From Pseudomonadota bacterium (GTDB taxonomy: Bacteria; Pseudomonadota; Gammaproteobacteria; Steroidobacterales; Steroidobacteraceae), in assembly GCA_021843755.1 (NCBI GenBank), contig JAKBWB010000039.1, positions 124,001 through 188,000 on the forward strand: a stretch of 64,000 nt of DNA, in the 5' to 3' direction. Within the stretch, counting starts at the first letter, position 1, and the number at the start of each line of letters is the position of its first letter. Made by a program: the position numbers and the translations under genes. This document shows, piece after piece, positions 33,881-44,012 of the stretch. The notes under the pieces are model-generated. The model was given only the letters and a program-made list of their open reading frames with translations. It was not told the origin of the DNA and did not search any database.

Positions 33881-34614
33881 GGTCCGTCCTGCGCGCCGTT
33901 CGGATCGATCAGCCGAACGAACGCCTCCTCGAGCGAGGCCGTGCCGGCGCGCGCCTTGAGCTCCTCGGGTCCGGCTTGAACGACGACCCTGCCGCCGGCG
34001 ATGACGATCACGTCATCACACAGCGCGGCCACTTCCTGCATGACGTGACTCGAGAACAGGATGCAGTGGCCCTCGTCGCGCAGCTCACCGAGCAGCCGCC
34101 GCAACGTGCGCACGGCCATGACATCCAGGCCACTGGTCGGTTCATCGAGCAGCACGTTGCGCGGCTGATGCACCAGCGCGCGCGCGAGCGCGGTCTTGAC
34201 GCGCTCGCCCTGGGAGAATCCCTTGGCCGCACGATCGGCGAAGGGTTGCATCTCCAGCCGCGCGATGAGCTCCGCGGCGCGCGCGCGGCGCACCGCGCGC
34301 GCCAGCCCGTGCAACGCTCCGAAGTACTCGATGTTCTCGCGCGCCGTCAGGTTCGGATACACCCCGGCGCCGTGCGGCAGCACCCCCATGCGCCGGCGCG
34401 CCTCGAGCGACTGGGCAAGTACACTTGCGCCGTCGATCCAGGCTTCGCCGCCGTCCGGCCTCAACACGGTGTAAAGGATGCGCAACGTGGTCGACTTGCC
34501 CGCGCCGTTCGGCCCGAGCAGCCCGGTGATGCGGCCGTCGGCCGCCCGCAGCGACACACCGTCGAGCGCAGTGAGCGTGCCGAAGCGCTTGATGAGGGCG
34601 CGGGCCTCGATCAT
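33877..34614 (-). CDS. ABC transporter ATP-binding protein (NatA-type)
   Basis: A 245-residue ABC ATPase. Walker A GPNGAGKST is at residues 34-42, the signature is GFSQGERVK (about 137), Walker B and D-loop are NVLLDEPTSGLD (about 156-167), and the switch histidine is in FSSHVMQEV. The ATG at 34614 starts MIEARALIKRFG. It pairs with the permease directly downstream (overlap GTGA) and lies 13 bp after the TAP-type peptidase gene, so the three likely form one operon. Confidence 0.93.
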   Translation of the reverse strand: MIEARALIKRFGTLTALDGVSLRAADGRITGLLGPNGAGKSTTLRILYTVLRPDGGEAWIDGASVLAQSLEARRRMGVLPHGAGVYPNLTARENIEYFGALHGLARAVRRARAAELIARLEMQPFADRAAKGFSQGERVKTALARALVHQPRNVLLDEPTSGLDVMAVRTLRRLLGELRDEGHCILFSSHVMQEVAALCDDVIVIAGGRVVVQAGPEELKARAGTASLEEAFVRLIDPNGAQDGP

Positions 34615-34627
34615 GCCGGTGCGCCGC

Positions 34628-36127
34628 TCATGGCCCGGGCCCGTTGAGGGTGAGGAAGAACGGCATGGGACGCACCGCGTGAATGCACGACACATTCAGT
34701 CCCACCACCGACGCGCGCCGCACGAATTGCGCCATCACCCTGTCCATGCAGGGATCCAACAATTGGCCGTGACCGCCTTGCGGCACCACGATGCTCAGGC
34801 TGTGCGGATAGCCCCGCGCAGCCAGCGCCGCATACCGCGGCGGGGTAATCGGATCGTTGCCGCCCGACAGCAGCAGGACGGGCACGTCCGAGTGCAGCGG
34901 GGCGTGAAAGTCGGCGGCCACCGGCCCCTTTGGCCAGAGCTTGCAGACCGTCCGCAGCTCCCGCAGCGGGGCCGTGCCGAGAAAGGTACGGCGCATCGCG
35001 GCACGCTGCTGCGCGGTGACGTGATAGAAGGGCACGTCCTCGGAGCAGACCACGGTATTGTTCATGCCCACGGCGATCGCGTGGCTGTACACCCGGTCGA
35101 TGAACAGGTATTGCCCGGCGAGCGGTCGGTAATTGCCGGCCGCCGCCGCATGCAGATCGAGCGGCAGGAGCGCCGCGAGCGCCGGCGTATAGCTGGCCAG
35201 GCGCAGCACCTGCCCGAGCTGGTAAGTGCCCAGGCGCAGCGCGACCGGCGTGCCGCGGGTCGGATCCGGGACGGTCAGCTCGAGCGGATGCGCCGCGAGA
35301 CTGGACATGACGTGGTGGTAGGTCACGAGCGGATTGCCAAAGCGGGCCCGGCAGTCGGCCGCCGCGGCACACTCGGCGAAAATGCGGTCCACGGCGCGCT
35401 GCGCGCTGAGCGCGCTCAGCGCGCCGATCGGTACCTGCGGCGGCACCACTCCGTCGAGAATCATGCTACGCACGTGCCGCGGGAAGCGGCGCAGGTACTC
35501 CTGCGCGACCACGGTGCCGTAGGACGAGCCATACAGATCGATCTTGCGGTACCCGAGCGCGGCGCGCACGCGATTCAGATCGCCCACGGCCAGATCGGTC
35601 GTGTAATCGCGCACGTGCGCGTGCTTGCGCAGCAGGCGCAGACATTGCTCGGTCGCCGCGATGATCTGCGCGCGGGTCGGCGGTCCGGCGTCATCGTGCC
35701 GGCCGCGCCGGGGCTGCGGGCAATCGAGCGCGTTCGAGCCCCCGGTACCGCGCTGATCGACCAGCACGATGTCACGGTCCCGATGGATCAGGGCGAAGGC
35801 GCTCGCGACGCCGGCATAGAACGTGGTGGCGGCCTCGCCGGGGCCGCCGGCCAGGACGAACAGCGGATCGGGTCGCGGCACGGTGCGCACCGCCGGCACC
35901 ACGGCCACGGCCAGATCGATCCACCGGCCGTGCGGATCGGCCGGATTCTGCGGCACCGGCAGCCGGCCGCACTCGGCCTTGACCAGCATCAGATCGCCGC
36001 TCGAGCGCAGCTCGCACGGCGCGAGCGCCAGATGTGCCGCCGCCGGAGCCGCCGAGGCCAGTGCGCTCGCGGCGATCAGAGCCAGGGCTGGAAATCGCGA
36101 TCCACTTCGCACCACGGCACGAATCAT
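34628..36127 (-). CDS. Secreted alpha/beta hydrolase, TAP/proline iminopeptidase type
   Basis: A 499-residue hydrolase with an N-terminal signal peptide (about residues 1-31, ending ASAAPAAAH). The oxyanion motif GGPG is at 94-97, DQRGTGGSN follows, and the nucleophile is S202 in LYGSSYGT. The acid is in GGNDPITPPR and the histidine in QGGHGQL. This is the pattern of tripeptidyl aminopeptidases and prolyl aminopeptidases (family S33), so it probably trims peptides in the periplasm or outside. The ATG at 36127 is chosen over an upstream GTG at 36139. It is the first gene of the operon with the NatAB-like exporter; the reason for that link is unknown. Confidence 0.88.
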   Translation of the reverse strand: MIRAVVRSGSRFPALALIAASALASAAPAAAHLALAPCELRSSGDLMLVKAECGRLPVPQNPADPHGRWIDLAVAVVPAVRTVPRPDPLFVLAGGPGEAATTFYAGVASAFALIHRDRDIVLVDQRGTGGSNALDCPQPRRGRHDDAGPPTRAQIIAATEQCLRLLRKHAHVRDYTTDLAVGDLNRVRAALGYRKIDLYGSSYGTVVAQEYLRRFPRHVRSMILDGVVPPQVPIGALSALSAQRAVDRIFAECAAAADCRARFGNPLVTYHHVMSSLAAHPLELTVPDPTRGTPVALRLGTYQLGQVLRLASYTPALAALLPLDLHAAAAGNYRPLAGQYLFIDRVYSHAIAVGMNNTVVCSEDVPFYHVTAQQRAAMRRTFLGTAPLRELRTVCKLWPKGPVAADFHAPLHSDVPVLLLSGGNDPITPPRYAALAARGYPHSLSIVVPQGGHGQLLDPCMDRVMAQFVRRASVVGLNVSCIHAVRPMPFFLTLNGPGP

Positions 36128-36186
36128 AATGTAATGCACGGGCCGCGGCCGTGCCGTTTGGGCTGGCCCACAGGCTGCACTACACT

Positions 36187-38100
36187 ATGTCAATGCGATT
36201 CGTCCACACGTTCCAGGTCATCGTAATCGGCGGCGGGCATGCCGGCACGGAGGCGGCCCTGGCGGCCGCGCGCATGGGCGCGCGCACGCTGCTGCTGACG
36301 CAGAACATCGAGACGCTCGGGCAGATGAGCTGCAACCCGGCGGTGGGGGGCATCGGCAAAGGCCATCTGGTGCGCGAGATCGACGCGCTCGGCGGCGCGA
36401 TGGCCCGCGCGACCGACCGTGCGGGCATCCAGTTCCGCACGCTCAACGGCAGCAAGGGACCCGCGGTGCGCGCCACGCGCGCGCAGGCCGACCGGCAGCT
36501 GTACAAGCAGGCGATCCGCGCGCGGATCGAGGCGGAGCCGCGTCTTTCGGTCTTTCAACAGGAGGTGGCCGATCTGCTGCTCGACGGTGAATCGGTCCGC
36601 GGGGTCGTCACCGCGACCGGCATCGTGTTCGAGGCGCCGCGCGTGGTGCTGACGGTGGGCACGTTCCTCGGCGGACGCATCCACGTCGGACTCGACAACC
36701 ACGCGGGAGGCCGCGCAGGCGACGCGCCGTCGAACCGCCTGGCGGCGCGCCTGCGCGAGCTGCCGCTGCGCGTCGGGCGGCTGAAGACCGGCACGCCGCC
36801 GCGCCTGGACGGGCGCACCATCGATTACAGCGTGATGACCGTGCAGCACAGTGACCAGCCGCTGCCGGTCTTCTCCTTCCTCGGCCGCGCGACGGAACAC
36901 CCGCCGCAGGTGCCCTGCCACATCACCCACACGACCGAGCACACGCACGCCATCATCCGCGCGGCGGCCGATCGCTCGCCGATGTTCACCGGCCTGATCG
37001 AAGGCGTGGGCCCCCGCTACTGTCCCTCGATCGAGGACAAGGTGGCACGCTTCGCCGATCGCGCCTCGCATCAGATCTTCGTCGAGCCCGAGGGCCTGAC
37101 GACGCACGAGATTTATCCCAACGGCATCTCCACCAGCCTGCCGTTCGACGTGCAGGTCGCTTTGGTACACAGCATTCCGGGCTTCGAGAACGCACATGTG
37201 ACGCGGCCCGGCTACGCCATCGAATACGACTTCTTCGATCCCCGCGATCTGCGCCCGTCGCTCGAGACGCGCGCAGTGCCTGGTCTGTACTTCGCCGGAC
37301 AGATCAATGGCACGACCGGCTACGAGGAGGCCGCCGCGCAGGGCCTGCTCGCCGGCATCAATGCCGCGCTCGCGATGCGCGGGGAACCGCCGTGGATTCC
37401 CGGGCGCAGCGACGGTTATCTCGGCGTCCTGGTCGATGACCTGGTGACGCGCGGCACGCGCGAACCGTACCGCATGTTCACCAGCCGGGCCGAGCACCGC
37501 CTGCTGCTGCGCGAAGACAATGCGGACGCGCGGCTGACACCGATCGGCCGTACCCTGGGCCTGGTCGACGATGAGCGCTGGCGCTTCTTCGAGGCCAAGC
37601 AGCAACGCATCGAGAGCGAGGTCGAGCGCCTGCGGGCGCTGCGTATCCATCCGGCGGGCCTCGATGCACAATGGTCCGCGCGCGTGCTCGGGGCATCGCT
37701 GGCACGCGACGTGTCGGCATTCGAACTGCTGCGCCGGCCCGAGGTCGCTTACGACACGCTGCTCGAAATTGCCGCACCGCCCGCGGAGGCAGCCGACGAG
37801 CGCATCGCCGCGCAGCTCAGCGTCCAGGTGGAGGCGCTGGCGAAGTACGCCGGCTACATCGAGCGCCAGCTGGAAGAGGTGGCGCGGCAGCGCCGCAATG
37901 AGGAGACCCGATTGCCCGAGGACATCGATTACGCGCACATCGCCGGACTCTCGCACGAAGTGCGGGCACGACTGAACGAATATCGGCCGATGACACTCGG
38001 ACAGGCCGGCCGCGTGCCCGGCGTGACGCCGGCCGCCCTCTCGCTGCTCCTGGTGCACCTGAAGAAGCGCGCCTCGGGCGCCGGCTCGCGCGTCGCATGA
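36187..38100 (+). CDS. mnmG: tRNA uridine-5-carboxymethylaminomethyl modification enzyme MnmG
   Basis: A 637-residue FAD protein that with MnmE installs the cmnm5 group on wobble uridine 34 of certain tRNAs. The FAD-binding motif [18 protein letters not shown] is at the N-terminus, followed by [15 protein letters not shown], the C-terminal catalytic region [21 protein letters not shown] and the family phrase [16 protein letters not shown]. The ATG at 36187 or 36193 is the likely start; neither has a clear ribosome-binding site. The stop overlaps the pyrF start by 4 nt. The common partners rsmG and parAB do not follow. Confidence 0.96.
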   Translation: MSMRFVHTFQVIVIGGGHAGTEAALAAARMGARTLLLTQNIETLGQMSCNPAVGGIGKGHLVREIDALGGAMARATDRAGIQFRTLNGSKGPAVRATRAQADRQLYKQAIRARIEAEPRLSVFQQEVADLLLDGESVRGVVTATGIVFEAPRVVLTVGTFLGGRIHVGLDNHAGGRAGDAPSNRLAARLRELPLRVGRLKTGTPPRLDGRTIDYSVMTVQHSDQPLPVFSFLGRATEHPPQVPCHITHTTEHTHAIIRAAADRSPMFTGLIEGVGPRYCPSIEDKVARFADRASHQIFVEPEGLTTHEIYPNGISTSLPFDVQVALVHSIPGFENAHVTRPGYAIEYDFFDPRDLRPSLETRAVPGLYFAGQINGTTGYEEAAAQGLLAGINAALAMRGEPPWIPGRSDGYLGVLVDDLVTRGTREPYRMFTSRAEHRLLLREDNADARLTPIGRTLGLVDDERWRFFEAKQQRIESEVERLRALRIHPAGLDAQWSARVLGASLARDVSAFELLRRPEVAYDTLLEIAAPPAEAADERIAAQLSVQVEALAKYAGYIERQLEEVARQRRNEETRLPEDIDYAHIAGLSHEVRARLNEYRPMTLGQAGRVPGVTPAALSLLLVHLKKRASGAGSRVA

Positions 38101-38933
38101 GCGCTTTCATCGAGCGGCTCGAGCGCAGCTGGGCGCGCAGTGACTCTCTGCTGTGCGTGGGCCTCGATCCCGATATCGAGCGCTTCCCGCACCACATTGC
38201 CGCACACGCCTCGCCCATCTTTCAGTTCAACAAGGCGATCATCGACGCGACCGCCGATCTCGCCTGTGCGTTCAAGCCGCAGTTCGCGCATTACGCCGCC
38301 TACGAGGCCGAGGATCAGCTGCAGCGGACCATCGAGTATGTCCACACCGCCTACCCCGACGTACCGGTGATCCTCGACGCCAAGCGGGGCGACGTGGGCA
38401 ACACCGCCGAGCGCTACGCCATCGAGGCCTTCGAGCGGTACGAGGCCGACGCCGTCACGGTCAATCCTTACCTCGGCACCGACTCCCTCGAGCCGTTTCT
38501 CAAGCGCGCGGACCGGGGCGTGATCGTGCTGTGCCGGACGTCGAATCCCGGCGCCCGGGACCTGCAGGATCTGACGGTGGACGCCGCCGGACGGCGGCTC
38601 TATCACGCCGTGGCCGAGCTTGCGGCGCGCGAATGGAACGTCCACGGCAACTGCCTGCTGGTGGTCGGCGCAACGTATCCGCAAGAGCTCGCGCAAGTGC
38701 GCGCCCTCGTCGGCAACATGCCGCTGCTGGTGCCGGGAGTGGGAGCGCAGGGCGGCGATGTGGGCGCGGCGGTGCGCAGCGGTCAGACCGCCGCCGGAAC
38801 GGGGCTGATCGTCAACTCCTCGCGGGGGATTCTCTACGCCTCGAGCGGCGCTGATTTCGCCGCTGCCGCCCGTTCGGCGGCCGAGCAGCTGCGCGCACGG
38901 ATCAACGCGCACCGTTCGCGCGCGGTGCGCTGA
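38097..38933 (+). CDS. pyrF: Orotidine 5'-phosphate decarboxylase (type 2)
   Basis: A 278-residue OMP decarboxylase that makes UMP, the last step of pyrimidine synthesis. The active-site motif DAKRGD is at residues 94-99. The N-terminus [14 protein letters not shown] and the segment [11 protein letters not shown] define the longer type-2 form, unlike the roughly 240-residue type-1 enzyme of E. coli. It overlaps mnmG by 4 nt (ATGA) and converges with trkH, 13 bp apart. Confidence 0.95.
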   Translation: MSAFIERLERSWARSDSLLCVGLDPDIERFPHHIAAHASPIFQFNKAIIDATADLACAFKPQFAHYAAYEAEDQLQRTIEYVHTAYPDVPVILDAKRGDVGNTAERYAIEAFERYEADAVTVNPYLGTDSLEPFLKRADRGVIVLCRTSNPGARDLQDLTVDAAGRRLYHAVAELAAREWNVHGNCLLVVGATYPQELAQVRALVGNMPLLVPGVGAQGGDVGAAVRSGQTAAGTGLIVNSSRGILYASSGADFAAAARSAAEQLRARINAHRSRAVR

Positions 38934-38946
38934 GCGAGAACCGGGA

Positions 38947-40398
38947 TCACTTGCGCCAGAAGGCGCGCGTGAACAGCACGATGACGCTGAAGATCTCCAG
39001 CCGCCCGAGCAGCATCGCGGTGGTGCAGATCCAGATCTGCGCCGTGCCAAGCCCGTGCAGGGTCCACGCCGCCTGACCGGGCAACCCGTAGGCGGTATTG
39101 TTGATACACGCCACGATCACACGGAAGGCGGGCGAGAAACCCAGACCGGTGAGCAGCATCGCGAACACCAGCAGCGCAATCGCCATGAAATAGAGAAAGA
39201 TGAATGCCAGCACCGCACCGGCGATCCGCTCCGGGATGGGCCGCCCGCCGACGCGCACCGACGCGACACCACTGGGATGCACCAGTAATTTCAGCTCGCG
39301 CTCGGCCTGACGAACCAACACCAGAGTGCGGAACATCTTGATGCCCCCGCCAGTGGTGCCGGTACTGCAGACGATGCCGGATAGAAACAGCATCCAGATC
39401 GGCGCGAACACCGGCCAGCGGCTGAAGCCGTTGCGCACCGTCACCCAACCGGTCGTGGTCGCCATCGAGATGACATTGAAGGCCGAGTAAAGCAGCGAGG
39501 TATTGAAAGTCGGGAACACGTGATCGACCGACAGCAGCACCGCGATGCCGAACACGCTGAGCGACAGCACGATGGCCATCGCCTTGAGTTCCGGATCGTT
39601 GCGGTAGGGCCTGAGCGTCAGGCGGCGCAGAGCCACGAAATGGCGCGTGAAGTTTATGGAGGCCGCCAACATCAGCCCCATCAGCACCAGATCCACCGCC
39701 GCCGAATGGAAGTAGCCGATACTGGCGTCATGAGTCGAAAACCCGCCGAGCGCGACCGCCGAGAACGCATTGCAGATCGCGTCGAACCAATTCATGCCAC
39801 TGATGCGCAGACCGGCGATGCCGGCGATGGTGAGCAGCAGATAGACCAGCCACACCGAGCGCGCCGTCTCGGTGATGCGCGGCTCGAGCTTCTGGTCCTT
39901 CACCGGACCTGGCGTGTCGGCTTTGTGCAGCTGCATGCCGCCGATGCCGAGCAGCGGCATCACGCCCATGGCCACCACGATCACCGCCAGGCCGCCCACC
40001 CAGATGAGCGAGCAGCGCCAGAAATTAAGCGACGGGGCAAGCGAGCCCAAACCCGTGAGCACCGTCGAGCCCGTGGTCGTCAGGCCCGACATGGTCTCGA
40101 ACAGCGCGCGGGTGAAGGTGAGTCCGGGCATTGCGAGCAGCAGCGGCAGGGTCGCAACGACCGCGATCAGAATCCAACCGAGCGTCATCAGCATGAAGCC
40201 GTCGCGCGGCTTCAACTCGCGCCGGTAGCGAAACGTGAGCGCCGCGACCGCCGCGCCCACGCACACCGTCAACGCGGCACAGATCAGGAACGTCGGCCAC
40301 AGACCGTCGCCCGTGGCGAGCGAGCAGGCGATGGGCAGCAGGTAGACCAGGCTGAACGCCGAGAGGATCAGCCCCAGGAAATAGACGATGCCGAGCAT
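38947..40398 (-). CDS. trkH: Trk potassium uptake protein TrkH
   Basis: A 483-residue integral membrane protein, the ion-conducting subunit of the Trk K+ system. It has about ten hydrophobic segments arranged as the four M1-P-M2 units of the family. Pore-loop sequences are visible as MSGLTTTGSTVL (unit 1), NAFSAVALGGFSTHD (unit 2), ISMATTTGWVT (unit 3) and NNTAYGLPG (unit 4). The ATG at 40398 lies 12 bp after the trkA stop, so the two subunits are co-transcribed. Confidence 0.95.
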   Translation of the reverse strand: MLGIVYFLGLILSAFSLVYLLPIACSLATGDGLWPTFLICAALTVCVGAAVAALTFRYRRELKPRDGFMLMTLGWILIAVVATLPLLLAMPGLTFTRALFETMSGLTTTGSTVLTGLGSLAPSLNFWRCSLIWVGGLAVIVVAMGVMPLLGIGGMQLHKADTPGPVKDQKLEPRITETARSVWLVYLLLTIAGIAGLRISGMNWFDAICNAFSAVALGGFSTHDASIGYFHSAAVDLVLMGLMLAASINFTRHFVALRRLTLRPYRNDPELKAMAIVLSLSVFGIAVLLSVDHVFPTFNTSLLYSAFNVISMATTTGWVTVRNGFSRWPVFAPIWMLFLSGIVCSTGTTGGGIKMFRTLVLVRQAERELKLLVHPSGVASVRVGGRPIPERIAGAVLAFIFLYFMAIALLVFAMLLTGLGFSPAFRVIVACINNTAYGLPGQAAWTLHGLGTAQIWICTTAMLLGRLEIFSVIVLFTRAFWRK

Positions 40399-40410
40399 GC
40401 GATGCGGGCG

Positions 40411-41781
40411 CTACGGCGCGACCCGCGTGAACAGGCGCTCGACCGCGTCGATGTGGCGCCGGTCGGCGAGGAACAGGATCAGATGATCGTTCGCCTGAAC
40501 GCGCGCGTCGTGATGCGCCATGATCACTTCCTCGCCGCGCACGATCGCGCCGATTGCGGCCCCTTGCGGCAGCTCGATTTCCTGCAGCGTCCGCCCGATC
40601 ACACGCGAGGTGTGTTCCTCGCCGCGCGCCACCGCTTCGATCGCTTCCGCGGCACCGTGCCGCAGTGAATGCACCCGCACCACGTCGCCGCGCCGCACGT
40701 GCGCAAGCAGGGAGCCGATGGTGATGTTCTGCGGCGCGATCGCCACGTCGATGCTGCCGCTCTCGATGAGGTCCGCGTAGGATGGTCTGTTGACCAGCGC
40801 CATGACCCTGGTGGCACCGAGCCGTTTGGCGAGCATGGCCGAGAGGATATTGGCCTCCTCCGAGTTCGTGATCGCGGCGAACACATCGGTGCTGTCGATG
40901 TTCTCCTCGATGAGCAGCTCCTCGTCGGCCGCGTCGCCGGCCAGCACGATGGTGTTCTCGAGCTGTTCGGAGGCCAGACGCGCGCGCTCCGGATCGTGCT
41001 CGATCAGCTTGACCTGCGCGGACCGCTCGAGCGAGCGCGCCAGCAGCCGCCCGATATTGCCGCCGCCGGCGATGAGTACGCGGTGTGCGCGCGAATCATC
41101 GGCGCGCAGCTCACCGATGACGCGACGAACGTCCTCGCGGGCGGCAAGAAAGAACACCTCGTCGTCGGCCTGGATGATCGTATCGCCGTCGGGAACGACG
41201 TTACGGCCACCACGGTAAATCGCTACGACGCGCACCTCCGTATCCTCGAGGTGCTCGCCGAGCACGCGTAACGCGTGTCCGACGAGCGGGCCGCCCCGCG
41301 CAGCATGCACCCCGGCGAGGCACACTTTGCCGGCGGCGAAATCCAGCACCTGCAGTGCGCCGGGGTTCTGGATCAGCCGCTCGAGATACTCGGTCACGAG
41401 TTGCTCGGGACTGATGAACACATCGACGGCGATCGCCTGCTCGCTGAACAGCTGAGGACGAGAGGTGTACTCGGGCGAACGGATGCGGGCGATCTTGGTC
41501 GGCGTGCGGAACAGCCGGAAGGCAACCTCACAGGCCATCATGTTGACCTCGTCGCTGTTCGTAAGTGCGACCAGCAGGTCCGCCTCGCCGGCACCAGCGG
41601 CCTCCAGAACGTTGGGATGCGCCGCATGGCCCGCCACGGTGTGCACGTCGAGGCGATCCTGGATGTCGCGCAGCACGTCCACGTCATTGTCGACGACGGT
41701 CACGTCATTGGCTTCTTCGCGCGAGAAGTGCCGGGCCACGGTACGACCCACCTGACCGGCACCGAGAATCAGGATCTTCAT
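40411..41781 (-). CDS. trkA: Trk system regulatory subunit TrkA
   Basis: A 456-residue peripheral protein that gates TrkH in response to NAD(H)/ATP. It has two RCK units, each a Rossmann domain plus a TrkA-C domain. The first glycine motif is ILILGAGQVGRTVA (residues 3-16), the second VLIAGGGNIGRLLA (about 235). The ATG at 41781 overlaps the uvrD stop by 4 nt. The product works with TrkH, encoded 12 bp downstream. Confidence 0.96.
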   Translation of the reverse strand: MKILILGAGQVGRTVARHFSREEANDVTVVDNDVDVLRDIQDRLDVHTVAGHAAHPNVLEAAGAGEADLLVALTNSDEVNMMACEVAFRLFRTPTKIARIRSPEYTSRPQLFSEQAIAVDVFISPEQLVTEYLERLIQNPGALQVLDFAAGKVCLAGVHAARGGPLVGHALRVLGEHLEDTEVRVVAIYRGGRNVVPDGDTIIQADDEVFFLAAREDVRRVIGELRADDSRAHRVLIAGGGNIGRLLARSLERSAQVKLIEHDPERARLASEQLENTIVLAGDAADEELLIEENIDSTDVFAAITNSEEANILSAMLAKRLGATRVMALVNRPSYADLIESGSIDVAIAPQNITIGSLLAHVRRGDVVRVHSLRHGAAEAIEAVARGEEHTSRVIGRTLQEIELPQGAAIGAIVRGEEVIMAHHDARVQANDHLILFLADRRHIDAVERLFTRVAP

Positions 41782-43997
41782 AACGGCTCGAGATTCGCGT
41801 ACTGCATCACCAGCCACTTCGGACCCTGACGCTCGAAGTTCACCTGCACACGCGCCTGCGGGCCGGAGCCCTCGAGGTCGAGGATCACGCCTTCGCCGAA
41901 CTTGCCGTGCCGGACTCGGGCCCCGAGCCGCATCCCGGGCACCGACGGCTCCTCACCGAGAATGCGGGCGGAATGTCCGGCGCGGGGGCGCGGGGGCGCC
42001 TGGTCGGCGCCGGTATCCCGGGCGAAACGTCCCGGCGCCACCGGTCGGCGGACATGCAGGCGCGGGCGGACCTCCTCGATCAGATCCTCGGGCGTCTCCT
42101 TGATGAACCGCGACGGCTGGCTGAAGCTGTCGATGCCGTGCAGCCGCCGCTGCTCCGCGTAAGTCAGGTACAGCTGCCGCATCGCCCGGGTCATGCCGAC
42201 GTAACAGAGCCGGCGCTCCTCCTCCAGTCCCTCGAGATTTCCGATCGAGCGCTGGTGAGGAAACAGACCGTCCTCCATGCCGCACAGAAACACGATGGGA
42301 AATTCCAGGCCTTTCGCCGTGTGCAGCGTCATCATCTGGACGCAGTCCTCCCATGCCTGCGCCTGTCCTTCGCCGGACTCGAGCGTCACGTGCGCGAGAA
42401 ACGCCTCGAGCGGCGGCAGCTCGGTCTCGAGGCGCTCGGCATCGAAGCCGCGAGCCGCACTGACCAATTCCGCGAGGTTCTCGGCGCGCGCCTCGCCGCG
42501 ATCGGCCTTGTCGCGCTGGTGAAACTCGATCAAACCCGTCGCGGCGAGCATGTGGTCGACCTGCTCGTGCAGGGCGAGCCCTGTGACTTGCGCGGCGAGC
42601 CGCTCGATCAGCTCCGTAAATCCTCGCATCGCCGCCGATGCCCGCGCCCCCAGGGCTTCGCCGAGGCACGCACCGGTGGCTTCCCACAGGGAGGTGCCGG
42701 CCGCGCGCGCCGCGGCCCGCACGACATCGAGGCTCTTGGCGCCGATGCCGCGGGTCGGCAGATTCACCACCCGCTCGAACGAGGTGTCGTCGCGGCGATT
42801 GACGAGCAGGCGCAGATACGCGAGCGCGTCCTTGATCTCGGCGCGCTCGAAGAAACGCAAACCGCCGTACACGCGATAGGGCATGCGGGCGGCGAGCAGG
42901 ATTTCCTCGAATACGCGCGACTGCGCGTTCGAGCGGTACAGGATGGCGGCGTCGCGGTGCGCCCCGCCGTGCGCCACGTGCTCGCGGATGCGCTGGCAGA
43001 CGAACTCGGCCTCGTCGCGCTCATTGAAGGCGGCGTACAGCCGAATCGGCTCGCCCTGCGCACCACTCGTCCACAGCGTCTTGCCGAGCCGAGCGGCGTT
43101 GTTGGCGATCAGTCCGTTCGCGGCCGCGAGAATCGCACCGGTGGAGCGGTAATTCTGCTCCAGACGGAACAGACTGACGGCCGGGAAATCACGCCCGAAC
43201 TGCTGCAGGTTCTCCACCCGCGCGCCCCGCCAGCCGTAGACCGACTGATCGTCGTCCCCGACGACGAAGGGACACGATTCCGAGCCGACCAGCAGCTTCA
43301 GCCAGGCGTACTGGATGGCATTGGTGTCCTGGAACTCATCGACCAGCACGTGCCGGAAGCGCCGGCGGTAGTGCTGCAGGATCGCCGGCTGATCGCGCCA
43401 GAGCTCGAACGAGCGCAACAGCAGCTCGGCGAAATCGACGACCCCGCTGCGCGCGCACGCCTCCTCGTACAGCGTGTACAGCCGGATCATCTGCGCGCGG
43501 GTTGGATCGTTGCCGGCCTTGAGGCTGTGCGGCCGGCGGCCTTCGTCCTTGTTCGAATTGATGAACCACTGAACCTCGCGCGGCGCCCAGCGGGTCTCGT
43601 CGAGCTGCTCGGCCTTGAGCAGTTTCCTGATCAGACGTTGCTGGTCCTCCGCATCGAGGATCTGAAAGCTCTCGATGAGTCCGGCCTCGCGCCAGTGCCG
43701 GCGCAGCAGGCGATGCGCGATGCCATGGAACGTGCCGATCCACAACACCCCCGGCGGCATCTCGAGCAGGCTCTCGACGCGCGAGCGCATCTCGCCGGCG
43801 GCCTTGTTGGTGAAGGTGACCGCCAGAATCGAATGAGGCGAGACGTCGTGCGCGCGGATCAGCCACGCGATACGGTGGGTCAGCACGCGCGTCTTGCCGC
43901 TGCCGGCGCCGGCCAGCACCAGCGCCGGGCCAAGCGGTGCGGTCACGGCGGCGCGCTGGGCCGCGTTCAGGGGCTCGAGGATCGAATCGGCATTCAT
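41778..43997 (-). CDS. uvrD: DNA helicase II (UvrD/PcrA family)
   Basis: A 739-residue superfamily-1A 3'-5' helicase that unwinds DNA in excision and mismatch repair. Motifs in order are Q-motif LNAAQRAAV, Walker A AGAGSGKT (residues 30-37), Ia TFTNKAAGEM, Walker B/II VDEFQDTN, III GDDDQSVYGWRGA, IV RLEQNYRSTG, V TLHTAKGLEFP and VI CYVGMTRA. The C-terminal tail has the Tudor-like region VRHGKFGEGVILDLEG. It follows gloB by 15 bp and overlaps trkA, so repair and K+ genes share one transcript. Confidence 0.96.
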   Translation of the reverse strand: MNADSILEPLNAAQRAAVTAPLGPALVLAGAGSGKTRVLTHRIAWLIRAHDVSPHSILAVTFTNKAAGEMRSRVESLLEMPPGVLWIGTFHGIAHRLLRRHWREAGLIESFQILDAEDQQRLIRKLLKAEQLDETRWAPREVQWFINSNKDEGRRPHSLKAGNDPTRAQMIRLYTLYEEACARSGVVDFAELLLRSFELWRDQPAILQHYRRRFRHVLVDEFQDTNAIQYAWLKLLVGSESCPFVVGDDDQSVYGWRGARVENLQQFGRDFPAVSLFRLEQNYRSTGAILAAANGLIANNAARLGKTLWTSGAQGEPIRLYAAFNERDEAEFVCQRIREHVAHGGAHRDAAILYRSNAQSRVFEEILLAARMPYRVYGGLRFFERAEIKDALAYLRLLVNRRDDTSFERVVNLPTRGIGAKSLDVVRAAARAAGTSLWEATGACLGEALGARASAAMRGFTELIERLAAQVTGLALHEQVDHMLAATGLIEFHQRDKADRGEARAENLAELVSAARGFDAERLETELPPLEAFLAHVTLESGEGQAQAWEDCVQMMTLHTAKGLEFPIVFLCGMEDGLFPHQRSIGNLEGLEEERRLCYVGMTRAMRQLYLTYAEQRRLHGIDSFSQPSRFIKETPEDLIEEVRPRLHVRRPVAPGRFARDTGADQAPPRPRAGHSARILGEEPSVPGMRLGARVRHGKFGEGVILDLEGSGPQARVQVNFERQGPKWLVMQYANLEPL

Positions 43998-44012
43998 GGG
44001 CGGGACATTCTA

